Assembly: GCA_017590115.1 (NCBI GenBank)
Contig: JAGGNK010011003.1
Location: forward strand, 648,091-712,090
Length of the DNA stretch: 64,000 nucleotides
DNA from: Montifringilla adamsi
Taxonomy: Eukaryota; Chordata; Aves; Passeriformes; Passeridae
Direction of reading: 5' to 3'
The notes beneath the pieces are model-generated. The model worked only from the letters and a program-made list of their open reading frames with translations. It searched no databases and was not told the DNA's origin. Of this stretch, positions 20,988 through 50,684 are shown piece by piece; the first letter of the stretch is position 1; every line of letters starts with the position of its first letter. The translations under genes were made by a program, and so were the position numbers.

Positions 20988-23552
20988 TCAGGGCTGCGGT
21001 GGCTCCGTGCCCCCCTCGGGCAGCACCAGGACTGCGGGCAGGAGGCTCCCGTGGGGGCCCGGGAAGGGCCGCAGCTCCTTGGCCCCGAAGCGTGGCGAGA
21101 CGGGGTCAGCGAGGAAGCGGAGATGGAAACCGCGGCCGAGGCAGTGGACGAGGCCGCCCAGGGCGGCGCAGCGCAGCCCGGCCGGCTCGGGCAGGGGGTG
21201 GCTGCCACAGCGGTACCACAGCCTGGCGCTGGCGCTGCACCGCGACACGGCGACCTCGGCGCTGCCGGTGCCGCGCCGCAGCTGGAAGCGGTACAGGAAC
21301 CCGTGGGCGCTCACCAGCTCGGCCGTCCTGTCCTTGTCGCCGACGGCCGGGCTGGTGGCCCAGCTGTCCCTGCGGGCGTCGTAGCGCAGCAGCAGCGAGC
21401 GCAGGGTGCCCCCGGTGACGTAAATGTCCCCGTCGCATGCGGCGGCCGCGTGGGCCACGGCGAAGGTGTCCCTGGGCAGGGCGGCGGTGAAGGCCCAGCT
21501 GTCGCGCCGGGGGTCGTAGCGCTCCACGGTGGCCAAGCACTCGCCCCCGATGGCGTAGAGGTGGCCGTCCAGGGCCACCAGCTGGCAGTGCGGCCGCGCC
21601 TGGCGCAGGGGACAGACATCGTGCCAGCTGTCGCCCAGGGGGTCGTAGCAGAGCACGCGGCGCGAGGGGCTCTGCGCATGGCCCGTGCCCTCCCAGCCGG
21701 GCACCACGAACAGGTAATTGAACATGGAGCACACGGCACAGCCCCGCCCGGCCACCTCTGCCGGCAGCTGGCACAGCTGGCACCAGCGGTCCCCATCCTC
21801 ATCGTAGTAGCAGAGGCGGCCACGGCGGTGGCCGGGCTCGGCCGGGGGGACATCGGCCACCACCAGGCATGGCCGCCCACGGCTCCGGAGCGCTGGGAGC
21901 AGCTCCCGCTCGCCGGCGTTGAGGCGGCCATAGATGGCCGGGGAGCGCAGCACCTGCAGGAGGTGGTCACTCATCACCTGGAGCGCGGCGTCCTGCAGGG
22001 CCCGCAGCTGCCGCGCCTTGGCCGCGCGCAGAACCTCGGAGCAGTTCCCCAGGTGCACCTGGCCGGGGGATGACACCTGGGACAGCTGGGGACCTGCAGC
22101 TGGAACCCCACCGGGCAATGGGAGCAGGGGGGCGATCCCCAGGGTGCTGCCCTTCCAGCCGGGAGAAGATGGCTCTGGAGGGTTCTCCATGCCCTCCTGT
22201 GGAGCTGAGGAACAGTTGGGATCAGGAATTTCCAAAGCTGGATTCTCCCCCTGGGTTCCGGAGCTCTGCGGCTCTGCCTGGTCCCGCTCCCCGCGGCGCT
22301 GGGATGTCCCTGCAGGGACGAAGGGCAGGGACGTCTGCCTGGACACCGACTCAGAGGTGGACTGCATGAAGTAGTCGTAGACTTTGCCCCTCAGGCCAGG
22401 CCTAGCCGGGCTATCCCAGTCCTTGTCCCGGCGCTCCGGGATGAAGTTCTCCTCCACCTGGATCTTGGCCACTGAGGAGAAGCAGTAGGAGGTTTCCGAG
22501 CCCGCCTCGCTTGCTGTCAGCAGCAGCCCCAGGCTGGAGGTGACGCTGAGGGTCCGGACTGTCCCCGTGCTGCCCTCCCTGCTCCTCCCTGCTCCAGCCG
22601 GATCCTGCTCCATGCTCTGGGCACATCCATCCCCCTCTGTCCGGGCATCAGGAATCCCTGGGGAACGCCCGGAGCTCGGGGCAACTTCTTCCCTCCCTGC
22701 GGGGCTGTTCCATGCTCCGGCCAGGGCCGCGGGGTCGTGAGAGCCCAGCTCGCTTCCCAGCAAGATTCCCGGCTCGCTTCCCACCTTGACTCCTACCTTG
22801 CTTCCAAGATCGCTTCCCAGCAAAATTCCTGACTCACTTCCCAGCAAAATTTCTGCCTTGCTTCCCAGCTCACTTCCCCCCTCAATTCCTGTCTCACTTT
22901 CCAGCTTGCTTCCCAGGTTGCTTCCCAGCTTGATTCCTGACTTAATTCCCAATTTATTTCCCAGCTTGTTTCCCAGCTCGTTTGTCTGCTCACTTCCTGA
23001 CTCAATTCCTGGCTTCGTTATCAATTTGCTTCCTGGCTTTCTTCCTGGCTGACTTCCCAGCTTGTTTCCCACCTCTTTTCCCAGCTCGCTTCCTGTCCTG
23101 CTCCTGGGATCACTCCCCAGCTCAACCCCTGCTTCACTTACTGACTTAATTCCCAACTTCCATCCCAGTTTCCCTCCCAGCTCCCTTTCTATCCTGACCG
23201 GACCGAGCGGGGCTTTCCTGGGAATCAGCTCCGAACCCACCTCCTCTCCTTCCTCCTCCTCCTCATCCTCATTCCTTGGAAAGCTCTTCTCTCCCCAGAG
23301 AGCCGCGTGCTCCATCCCGGGGCCATTCCCAGATTTGTCCCCCCCATCCCTCCTCCTCCTCCTCCTCCTCAGAGCCCCATCCCCATCCCGGTTTTCCCGC
23401 TGCTCTCCTGGCGGGATTTTTCCCGGGGGAGGCGAGCGGTTCCTATAAAACCTGAAGGCCAGGGACAGGAGCAGCAGCGCGGCCGCCGACAGGAGCAGCT
23501 TCCCGGGCAGCTGCATGTCCGAGTGCCAGGCCGGGGGCACCCGCTGGGGCAT
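20988..23552 (-). CDS. KLHDC7A: KLHDC7A, kelch domain-containing protein 7A
   Basis: A single-exon frame of 854 codons plus TGA, intronless as in mammals. The ATG at 23552-23550 was chosen because WHSDMQLPGKLLLSAAALLL aligns with the start of the mammalian protein and has A at -3; the frame stays open for 142 more codons upstream without similarity. Residues 19-36 form a hydrophobic N-terminal membrane segment. An Arg-rich tract and an acidic tract follow. Residues about 115-270 are a Gly/Ser/Leu-rich tandem repeat. A conserved patch (SFSSVAKIQVEENF, then RGKVYDYFMQST) lies near 350-390, a BACK-like helical stretch (EVLRAAKARQLRALQDAALQ) near 500, and kelch repeats near 580-840 (LDGHLYAIGGECLATVERYD, DIYVTGG). 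The human protein is shorter (777), explained mainly by the repeat. The molecular function is not established; kelch propellers usually bind proteins. No frameshift is seen. Confidence 0.95.
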   Translation of the reverse strand: MPQRVPPAWHSDMQLPGKLLLSAAALLLLSLAFRFYRNRSPPPGKIPPGEQRENRDGDGALRRRRRRRDGGDKSGNGPGMEHAALWGEKSFPRNEDEEEEEGEEVGSELIPRKAPLGPVRIERELGGKLGWKLGIKSVSEAGVELGSDPRSRTGSELGKEVGNKLGSQPGRKPGSKLITKPGIESGSEQTNELGNKLGNKLGIKSGIKLGSNLGSKLESETGIEGGSELGSKAEILLGSESGILLGSDLGSKVGVKVGSEPGILLGSELGSHDPAALAGAWNSPAGREEVAPSSGRSPGIPDARTEGDGCAQSMEQDPAGAGRSREGSTGTVRTLSVTSSLGLLLTASEAGSETSYCFSSVAKIQVEENFIPERRDKDWDSPARPGLRGKVYDYFMQSTSESVSRQTSLPFVPAGTSQRRGERDQAEPQSSGTQGENPALEIPDPNCSSAPQEGMENPPEPSSPGWKGSTLGIAPLLPLPGGVPAAGPQLSQVSSPGQVHLGNCSEVLRAAKARQLRALQDAALQVMSDHLLQVLRSPAIYGRLNAGERELLPALRSRGRPCLVVADVPPAEPGHRRGRLCYYDEDGDRWCQLCQLPAEVAGRGCAVCSMFNYLFVVPGWEGTGHAQSPSRRVLCYDPLGDSWHDVCPLRQARPHCQLVALDGHLYAIGGECLATVERYDPRRDSWAFTAALPRDTFAVAHAAAACDGDIYVTGGTLRSLLLRYDARRDSWATSPAVGDKDRTAELVSAHGFLYRFQLRRGTGSAEVAVSRCSASARLWYRCGSHPLPEPAGLRCAALGGLVHCLGRGFHLRFLADPVSPRFGAKELRPFPGPHGSLLPAVLVLPEGGTEPPQP
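22744..23195 (-). repeat. KLHDC7A: in-frame coding minisatellite in KLHDC7A
   Basis: About 450 bp of degenerate 12-bp units (plus strand cttcccagctcg or attcctgactca) keep the reading frame because the unit is a multiple of three. They encode repeats of the kind KLGS, ELGS, KPGI and ILLGS between residues about 120 and 270. The array is absent from the human protein as I recall it, so it is a lineage expansion. Confidence 0.85.
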
Positions 23553-23789
23553 TTTTCCATGTGGGAATGCCGAAGAGCCGATTAATGATTTGCCGGGAGA
23601 GGCCGGAGCGCAGCGGTCTGGGACAAGGTGACTTTGAGCGGGCAGAGCTGGCAGGAGGCTTCCGGAGGAGCCGCGAATGTTTGGGATGGGCTGGGCTCCA
23701 GGGAAAGGTGCAGCCCAGGGCCGGCTCTGTTGGCCTGGGAAACGGAGAGAGAGACTCGGGGAAGGGCACAAAGGCAGGAAAAACATCCC

Positions 23790-23830
23790 CGGGGAGCTGC
23801 TTCTCCTCTGCGGTGCTTTAAAAAGGGTCA
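23790..23830 (-). promoter_or_regulatory. KLHDC7A: possible KLHDC7A TATA-like element
   Basis: CCTTTTTAAAG on the minus strand (23826-23816), about 260 bp above the ATG, next to a CCTCTGCGG-rich stretch. It would place initiation near 23790. Weak evidence only. Confidence 0.3.
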
Positions 23831-23999
23831 CGCAACGAAAAAAGGAGAAAAAAAGAGAAAAAAAGAAAAAAGTTGTTGTGCCCAGCAAAGGCTCCTCATC
23901 CCTCGGTGCTCCCGGAAAAGGGAGGGAGCAGCAGCCGGGAGCCCTTTGGGCTGATGCCGAGCAGCTGCTCCGCGGCATGGCCCGGTGACGAATTCAGCG

Positions 24000-24040
24000 G
24001 TTGATTCAGTGATTAATTAATTCAGTGATTAATTAATTCA
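24000..24040. promoter_or_regulatory. tandem gattaattaattcagt elements upstream of KLHDC7A
   Basis: Two perfect 16-bp units (from 24011 and 24027) preceded by a degenerate one (ttgattcagt). Each holds ATTAATTAATT, one base off the paired-homeodomain dimer site. It lies about 450 bp above the KLHDC7A ATG. Confidence 0.45.
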
Positions 24041-25825
24041 GCGGCCCTGGTTTGCCGTGCGCTGCCTTAGGAGGACTGACGGGAAAGAGCCCCGGAGCTT
24101 GTGGGGTCTCTCGGAGGCCGCCGTGGAGGTGGTGGGGAAGGAGGAGCTGGTAGAAAAGGAGCTGGGGGCGTCGGGAAGGGGGAAAATCCGGGAGCTGGGC
24201 AGGAAACCGGGGCTGGAGATCAGCTGTGGGCACGAGGAGAGGAGTGAAGGAAGGAATAAATGCAAGGAGGAATTTGGGATGGGAAGAGATGGGAGTTGTC
24301 ATTCCTGAGGGTTGCTGCAGGGATCGGTGGGGAAACTGAGGCACGGCAGGGCTGCGTTCTCTCCCCAGGAAGGTGCTGGTGGTGGATCAGCTCCTGGCCT
24401 GAATTCCGAAGATTTCAGGGAATTCTTGTCCCCAAGAAACAAAAGTGGGACCATGGTGGGCGCGAAAGTCAGGAGCCTGGGTAATGGCATCGCTGCCACC
24501 GCCACCAAGGGAGCGGAACTCAAAGGGATCGGACCCAGGGGAACACCTGAGAGGGGTGGAAAAGAACGAGGGAAGAAAGAGCCAAGATGGGGGTGGGTGG
24601 AAGCTCCTGCTTTCACTCAGGGACTCGCTCCCTGCTGGCTCCATCCCAATCCAGTGGGATTTTCCTCAGGGATGAAGCCAGGGGATGTGGGGGGTGTGCG
24701 GGTGATGTGTCCCAGCCCGTGGGTGGCTGCGGTGCGAGGGGGCCTTGCCAGGGGTCTCCAGTGGGAGGTGGGAGCTCAGGAATTCATTCTCGGTGTCCTC
24801 AGTTTCCCAGACTTCATCCCAATGGAGCAGCCGATCCCCACCAGCCTGTTCCCGAGATTTGGAGGTGGGGAGGAACCTCTGAACCCCCTCGGGGCAGATT
24901 CTCCACCATCCCTGGCATCCCTGAGTGCTGAGGTGTCCCCCTGCCCAGGCTGGGATGCTGAAATTCCCAGGAAGGCTGAAATTCCCGTGGTGGAGGGGAT
25001 GGAGCTGGGTCCCCTGACCCTCCAGCTGGAGGATCCTGTCCTAAACACTGAAAATGTTTTTGTATCCCAGAAGAGGATGGAAAGGGAGCACAGGAATGAC
25101 CCCCCTGGGCTGGTTCGGCACTCAGGGATCCCTGTGTTTGTCCCTGCTGGGAACACGGATCCACCAATGGAGGATATTTAGGATATTTTATTTAGGATTA
25201 ATTTAGGATATTTAGGGGAATGTTTGGGATGCTATCCCCCTCTTGTGGGGAAATGCAGCACAGAAGAGCTTGGGGAAATTAAGATATTTCACTTAAAAGC
25301 TGGGTTTTGGAGCACAGGTGGTGTCGTGCATCCAAAACAGCGCCAGCCAAACCCACCCAGCCTCTCTCCTCCATCCTGCTGGAGACAGAGCCCCAAAATC
25401 CATCCGTGGGGCGCTCGGTTTGGCCAAAACCTTGGGAAAAGGAGAATTTTTCCTGCCTGGAAGCCCGGGTAGTATCGAAGCTGAGGGAGGAGAGCCGCGT
25501 GTGGAGTCTGGGCACGCGTTCCAGGGCTCGGCTAATTGGGAAAGGGTCTGGCAGCCGCGACCTCCCGGGCCCTTCACCGCTCCTGCCGGGGCTTTCATCC
25601 CGCGGCTGGATCTACAAAGATCCCGGCGCTTGGGAGCCGGGGAGGAGGAGGATGAATTATTCATGCGCTCGGCAGCCCCGTGAACCCAGCTGGCAATGAG
25701 GGGGGAGGCGGGGGAGGCGCCGAGCGAAGCTCCCGCTGACTTTCCTGCAGGGCCGGAGCACCCCCGGTTCCCGCTATCCCAAAGAATGCACGGATTCCGC
25801 TGGATAAATCCCCATTTATCCCTGC
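24041..25825. other. KLHDC7A-IGSF21 intergenic DNA, left part
   Basis: Mostly unique-looking GC-rich sequence with one short tatttaggat repeat (25168-25215). The 289-codon plus-strand frame at 24312-25181 has no recognisable domain or codon pattern and is not called. Confidence 0.55.
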
Positions 25826-25829
25826 CTGC

Positions 25830-26165
25830 GGTGTGAGGGGAGCGGGAGAAGCAGCGCTGACGTCTCGGCGCTTGTGACTCTAATTGAGCGTAATTACCTC
25901 TTCCAAACCTGCTAGAACCTTTTTCAAAGTCCCCTGGAATTCGGGAACGTCGATAACGCCGCTCCTTTGGGGTTTTCAGCTGCCGTCAGCCCCTCGCGAA
26001 GGCGCTGCGGTTTCGGTGGGGTTTTTTTTTCCGAGCTAATCAGATCTCCTCTGAAGGCTGTCAGGAGCGGATCTGTCAGCTCTCATCAATAATGGAACAA
26101 CCTGAGCCGCTCCTTTCCCCTCCAGCCTCCTCCTGCATTATTCACTGCCGGCGCCTCGAACAACG
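25830..26165. promoter_or_regulatory. candidate conserved noncoding element
   Basis: Non-repetitive block with ctgacgtctc (CRE-like), gactctaattgagcgtaatt, acgtcgataacgcc, gctaatcagatctc and ctctcatcaataatgg. Its texture differs from the repeat-rich intergenic background. Enhancer role inferred. Confidence 0.4.
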
Positions 26166-27180
26166 GGATCGGGGATGGGGGGAAAGGGGGGCAAATTGGG
26201 GTCCTCTGCGATTTCCTGCAGGGAGAGGGTGGGGAGGGGGCGGGAGGGGAAGGTGGGTCCAGCACAGCGTGGATGGTTCTTTCTGGTGGGACTGTGGATG
26301 GTGGGAAGGAATCCATTTGTGTGGCTCGTTTTGGCAGGAAATCAGGAAAACAGGCAGCCGCTCTGCCCCAAAATGGGGAGAAACTCCCAAATCCCCTCAC
26401 TCATCTGTCTGTGCTGGCACAAGGAAGGTCCCAGCCTTTGGCAGATCCATCCACGTCAGGAAATCCATCCCTTTTCCCAGGGATTCTTCCCAGAGCATCC
26501 CGAATCGGGGTGGGTTTGGGATGCAGGCCCACCCAGCCCGGCGTTCCTGCCCCAGCCGCTGGCTGGGGACATCCCAGCGCTCCCGGGGTGGCACCGAGCG
26601 GAGCCGGTGGTGGCCCCGCCGCTGGAATTGCTCCTCGTTTCCACGGGAATGCTCTTCATTTCCACGGTTCTGGGCTAAACCCGCCACATTTGCATTTAAA
26701 TGGAGCTTCGGGCGGCTGGAAATGCTCGCTTTTCCAAGCGGGGAGGCCTAATGGCTGTTTAATCCAGGCGGTTGTTTAATTGGGGCGGGATGAGGCTCCT
26801 GGAGCGGCTCCTATCCATGAGGAAGGGCAGAAAGATCCATGGGAGAGGCTCTCCAGAGCGTGGAGGGAAACTGAGGCAGGGAGAATTCCTGAAGAAATTA
26901 AGATTTTCTTCTGAAAAAACGAAGATTTTCTTCTTGTCTGTGGAGTGGAAGCACAGATCCAATGGGATTGGGATGCTTGGATGCCATTCCTTTGGGATGG
27001 AAGTGGAGCTGCTGATCCTCCCACACATCCCAGCCGGTCCCGATCCGACTGCTCCCAATCCAAAGGGTAAAACTCTGGGATTTTGCATGGGAAGGAGCTC
27101 TGGAGCTGCTGGGGGTTTGTTCAGCTCCTCCGAGGCTGGAAAAGCAGCAAGGCTGGCAACTGAGCAGGGAAGGGCTGGAA
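26166..27180. other. intergenic DNA with an octamer site
   Basis: No gene. An ATTTGCAT octamer is at 26688-26695 next to tggctgtttaatccaggcgg, a patch that may be conserved. The remainder shows no clear structure. Confidence 0.5.
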
Positions 27181-27290
27181 TCTGCTTAATAATAATTAAT
27201 TATCACGGTGATAATGATGCTTAGGCTCGTGCGGGGCTTTGGGAAGATGAGGCACCGCACGGCTGCCGAATAATCCTCCAGGATTACAAA
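27181..27290. promoter_or_regulatory. AT-rich element with perfect palindrome
   Basis: ATTATCAC-G-GTGATAAT at 27199-27215 is a perfect 8-bp-arm palindrome beside aataataattaatt. The following ggcaccgcacggctgccg looks unique. It could be a dimer-binding regulatory site. Confidence 0.35.
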
Positions 27291-27894
27291 TTCCCAGAGC
27301 AAAAGGCTTGGGAGCGCCCCATCCTCGGGATCCTTTCTCCACAGGAGATCCCGGCCCACAGCCAGGTGCTCCACAACGAGGAAAAGGCTGGAAAGCCTCC
27401 AGGACTGGGGCAAAACCACCTGGATTTTGCCAGGATCTGTCGTGCTGCGGGATTGATGCCATCCCGGGATGGGGCACCGCGGGAATGGCCGGATCCGGCC
27501 CGTTTCCATGGGGACAGCTGGCCACGAGGGGCCTGGCGCCGACGGGACACGCTGCCTGCTCAAGTGTGAGCACTGACATTTGGGGTCGGGAGCCGCCTGT
27601 CACTTGTCATTCCTCAGCCAGCCCGGGACGAGTGGCACGCACGGGCCCTGGCTCCCAGCACAGCCGGAATCCCACTGGATAAACCCAGTGATCCACGACT
27701 TTGGGCTCCCGGTGCCGCCTCCGCGGCCTCAGGAGGGCTGGGGATGTGTGCCGGTCCTCACCCCGGGAAGACGAGGCCTGGAGCATCTCGGGGTGGTGGG
27801 AATGCTGCATGTGGGTTTTTCCAGGGAAAATTTGGTACTTGAATCCTCGAATTCTCCTGCTCCCCCTTCCAAGAACTTGCAAAGCCCCAAAGCT

Positions 27895-28275
27895 GGGAAC
27901 CCCAAGGTGGTGCTGGGAATCCCAAGATGGTGCTGGGAACACAAACATGGAGCTGAGAGCACCAAGACAAAGCTGGGAACATTGACATGGAGCTGGGGAC
28001 CCTGAGACAAAGCTGGGAACCCCAAAATGCAACTGGGAATCCCGAGACAGAGCTGGGAACCCCAAGAAAGAGCTGGGAGACCCAAAATGGTGCTGGGAAC
28101 CCTGAGACAGTGTTGGGAACTCCGAGACAGAGCTGGGAATCCCAAGATGGAGCTGGGAACCCCGAGATGCAACTGGGAATCCCAAGACAGCGCTGGGAAC
28201 CCCGAGATGGAGTTGGGAACCCCAAGACAGTGCTGGGAACCTTGAGATGGAGCTGGGAATCCCAGCACAGGTAAA
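27895..28275. repeat. minisatellite just downstream of IGSF21
   Basis: About 18 units of 20 bp, agctgggaaccccgagacag or agctgggaatcccaagatgg, beginning about 50 nt past the candidate IGSF21 poly(A) signal. Confidence 0.93.
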
Positions 28276-28319
28276 ACATGAATTACGACTTTCTCCCAGA
28301 AGAGGTTTTCCTTTTTCCC

Positions 28320-28325
28320 TTTAAT
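28320..28325 (-). terminator. IGSF21: candidate IGSF21 poly(A) signal
   Basis: ATTAAA on the minus strand, about 155 nt past the stop codon, followed within 50 nt by U/G-rich sequence (catgttttacctgtgctgg). No AATAAA lies closer. Position inferred. Confidence 0.4.
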
Positions 28326-28440
28326 TCAATCGTCTGAGGAAGCCAAGACACGGAAAGAGACCGAGACTGTCAAGAGTATAGAAAAAAAAAGAGCGGGAGA
28401 CCCGATGGCTGGAGGCAGGAATGCCGGGAGGAGCTGGACA

Positions 28441-28471
28441 GAGGAGGAGGAGGAGGAGGAAGAAGAGGAGG
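28441..28471. repeat. (GAG)n purine run in IGSF21 3' UTR
   Basis: About 30 bp of GAG/GAA triplets starting a few bases past the IGSF21 stop codon. Confidence 0.85.
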
Positions 28472-28478
28472 TGAAGCT

Positions 28479-47294
<18,816 letters not shown>

Positions 47295-47720
47295 CCCTCC
47301 TGTCCGTGGGATGTGGAGATCCAGGAGTTCCCAGAGCGGCATTTCTGGATGGTTTCCATCCCTCTTCCCACATTATTCCCTTCCAGAACTGTGCACTTCC
47401 ATGCAAAACCATCCCCATTTCAGTCCAGAGCAGAGACTGGATTTTCCCCCTATCCATGGGATCCAGGAATTCCCAGCTCAGCATTTCTGGACGTTTTCCA
47501 TCCCTCTTCCCACATTATTCCCTTCCAGACCTGTGTACTTCCATGGGAAATGGATCCATCCCCATCCCAGCCCAACTGCAGTGGGAATTGGATTTTTCCT
47601 CTGGTCTATGGGATCCAGGAATTCCCAGCTCAGCATTTTCAGATGTTTTCCATCCCTCTTCCCAAGCTATTCCCTTCCTGACCCATGCACTTCCATGGGA
47701 AAGGGATCCATCCCCATAGG
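47295..47720 (+). repeat. 130-137-bp tandem repeat
   Basis: Three units: gggatccaggaattcccagc, tcagcatttctgg, ttttccatccctcttcccac, attattcccttccagacctg, tgcacttccatggga. Confidence 0.93.
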
Positions 47721-48850
47721 AGTTCAGCCAAGGCTTTTGGTGGTGTTTGGACCAAACCCTGATTTTTGGTGGATTTTTAAAGTCAAAAAGAACTAAGTTT
47801 GGGATGGCCCCAGCCACTCCCATGCAGCAAATCCAGCCATCCAAGCCTTTTCCCAAGGAAATCCCCCTCCAAACCCATCCCTGACCTGCATCTTCTGGAT
47901 GGCCAAAAAAATCCCCCAAAATTGGAATTTTTCCCCTCTCTGCTTCCTCCATGTGCTGGAAAACCACTCAGAGCTGGCATTGGGAGCAGCTTCTACCCAT
48001 TCCTGGGAATTCTGGCTTGGCTGGGCCTTAAATCCAGATATTTCATCCCTAAAAACACCAGGGCGGGACCACTGGATTCACCCGAGCTTCTCCTGCATGG
48101 AAGCTCTGGAGCTCCAGGATTTATTGCTCCCGTGCTGTGGGATCAGGATCCCACGGAGAGCTGATTCCAGAGCCCTGACCGAGCCTGGAAAAAGCAGGAA
48201 GGGGAAAATTCAAATGCTCCAAGAACATCACTGCTCAAATCCAGAGCAAAACCAGTTCAGAAGTTGTGGAAAAGAAGGAGAGAAGAGGGAGAGGGAAACA
48301 GATGCTGAGTCCCCACAGGAGCCAGCCAAGGATGCGTGGAGGGGAGGGGGAAAAGCGGGAAAACAAAGGAAAATAAAGCAGGAATCCAGATGGAGCCGTC
48401 CAGACCCCGCTGCTTGGCTGTGGCTGACGTGCGAATCCCATCCCTCATCTTCCCCTTCCCTTCGCCTCCCGACAGGGAACAACTGCCAGGTGCCAGCGCT
48501 GCTCCGAAGCCTCCCTCGGCTCCCTTTTTTTTGGGATTTACTGAGGAGAACAAAGCGGCTGTGACGGGAACGGCTGGGTGGGAAGAACTCTTCCAAAAGG
48601 AAGAGCCCATCCCAAATTTCTGTCATCCCTCGCGTTATCAACATCCCTTTATCTGCATCCCCTTCTCAGCCTCGCTCCGCTTCCCCTTTGCTCTTTTCAA
48701 TCTGAGATTTTCCAGAGAATGCCAGGCCGGGCCTCCCCCGGATCAGATTCAGCCCTCTGGAAATTCATCCCTCTGATTAGATGGCAGCCCTGGGGAGGAG
48801 AGGATATTTTTGCTGGCAATCGCTGGGAATTCTGGCACAGTCCAGTTTAA
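47721..48850. other. IGSF21 intron 1 / 5' flank, no feature recognised
   Basis: Mixed unique-looking sequence; no exon, repeat array or transposon found. Confidence 0.5.
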
Positions 48851-48899
48851 GGGGGATTTAAAAAAAGGGAAAAGGGAAGAAGGGGGAGAAGGGGGGAAG

Positions 48900-49020
48900 G
48901 GAGGGATAAAGGAAATGTCCTTTGAAATCGGGAGTGACGCATTCATAAAGGAGAGCATTGGAACAAGCTCGGTGCTTCCAATTACAAAAGAGCTCCCAGG
49001 GATGAGGCAGGAATTGCTCC
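48900..49020. promoter_or_regulatory. possible conserved patch
   Basis: Non-repetitive AT/GC-balanced stretch with gggagtgacgcattcataaa and tgcttccaattacaaaag following a G/A-rich run (48850-48910). Weak inference. Confidence 0.25.
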
Positions 49021-49394
49021 AGCCCTGGAAGTGTGGGATGCTGGATGAAAACCCCATTTCCAGCCCATTCCAGCATTCCATGGGGATTTCTGCCCACAAA
49101 CGCCACCAGACACTCCATGGGAATGGCCAGGGGTGAAGCACAAGTGGCTGGAATTTCTCTGAGGTTCCTGGGGAAGAGGGGAGGGAGGGGATGGGATGGG
49201 GTGGGAATGTCCCAAGGAAAGGCCTTGGAGTAATGGAGCCTTCCAAGGAATCCCAGCACCACAGGGAGCCCCTTCCACATCTTCCCCAGGCACCTGGTTC
49301 CTTCCATCCCACATGGAAATCCAAGATTTATTTATGGAGATAGCCCAGTGCTCCCATTCCCAGATTTCTCATCTCCCAGTTCTTCCCAAAAATC

Positions 49395-49535
49395 TCAAAC
49401 CAATGGAATTCTGGAACTGGATTGGAAGGGACCTTAAAGCTCATCTTGTTCCATGGGCAGGGACTCCTCCCACTATCCCAGGTTGCTCCAAGCCCCGTCC
49501 AGGTTTGGACAAATCATGGGATGGGACAGCCCCAG
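49395..49535 (-). mobile_element. CR1 LINE 3' fragment
   Basis: Reverse-complement CR1 tail: attggaagggaccttaaagc, ccatgggcagggactcctcc, ccaggttgctccaagccccg. 5'-truncated. Confidence 0.87.
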
Positions 49536-50680
49536 CTGAGGATGGATTTTCCCCATTTCCATGTCCCCAAAGTCCAACCCGTCTCCATCCTTTTAGGAAG
49601 TGTCCTTGGAAGCAGCAGCAGATCTGAGCGGAGCGGGAGCTCAGGATGAAGCCAGAGGAGGGGATTCTTCAGATCCAGCGGCTCCATCCCCCTCTGGAAT
49701 GTCCCCAGCATCCTCCAGGAGCCGGTGACAACATGAACACTTCATCATTTTAATTAGCCAGTGATTAACGGGGCTTAGCCATAATTCCCTCCCATTCCTC
49801 CACCTCCCTTTTCCAAGGGCTGGGATGGGAAAACCAGGAGTGAACAGAAAAACAGACCCCAGCACTCCCTAAACTGGCAGATATCCCACAATTCCCAGGA
49901 TTTAAGGAGAGCAGGAGACATTTCGCCCCTTTAGGTGGGATACAAAGGGGTGCAAACTCCCCTGGAAAAAGCTGGGAGTGCTCCCAAAAATGCCCAACCC
50001 CGGAATGTCCACAGCCGTGGCAGATCTGGGGATGGAATCCCCGGATCCTCAAGAACCGAATGCGCCCTGACTGGCAGCACTTTGCAACATCTTGTCCATG
50101 AAAAATTCAGCAGCTCCAGTTGTTCCTGGGAACGCAGCAAATTCCTTCCCGCTCCCTTCCTGGCTCTGGCCATGCCTTATTTATGACATTCCAGGACAAT
50201 TTACAGTTGGAATATGATGATGCCTCTCACTGTTAACCCGGGAGGACTCCAAAGGCAAAGAATTCCCAGCTGGCCCCATCCGGAGAGGTGGAATTTTGCT
50301 GAATCTGGAGCTTTTCCTCCTGGAAAGTTGTGGCAGGATTTTATTTCTCATTTAAACGGGAATAAGCGTCTGGCACGGGTTTAACACCAGCCAGGGAATG
50401 GGACATGACAGCCGAGTCGGTGCCGTGCTTCCAAGGAAAATGGGCCTTTGGGAAGTGGGAAAAATGGACTGGGAGAGCCTTGTGCTGAATTTTCCTTGGA
50501 TATTCAGCTTTGCTTCCCAAAAATCCACCAGCTCAGAGCCAGCAGGGTCAAACCTCCTCAACCCCTCCACTGCCTTCCCAAAAGTCATCCTGGCTTTTGG
50601 AAAATGGGCATATTCCCCAAAATAAACCCGGGAAAGTTGGCATCACCCCCGGGCGAGGAAGAGCCCGGCTGGCAGGGAGA
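49536..50680. other. IGSF21 intron 1 / 5' flank, no feature recognised
   Basis: No gene or array. A patch at 50165-50245 (tatttatgacattccaggac, ttacagttggaatatgatga) is AT-balanced and may be conserved, but evidence is thin. Confidence 0.5.
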
Positions 50681-50684
50681 GAAT

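Noticed and set aside
23553..23978. 142-codon N-terminal extension of the KLHDC7A frame
   Set aside because: Similarity to mammalian KLHDC7A begins only at the ATG at 23552; the upstream part contains a homopolymer-like Phe/Ser run and probably is 5' UTR and promoter.
24312..25181. 289-codon plus-strand frame upstream of KLHDC7A
   Set aside because: No recognisable domain, no splice or promoter context, composition like flanking noncoding DNA.
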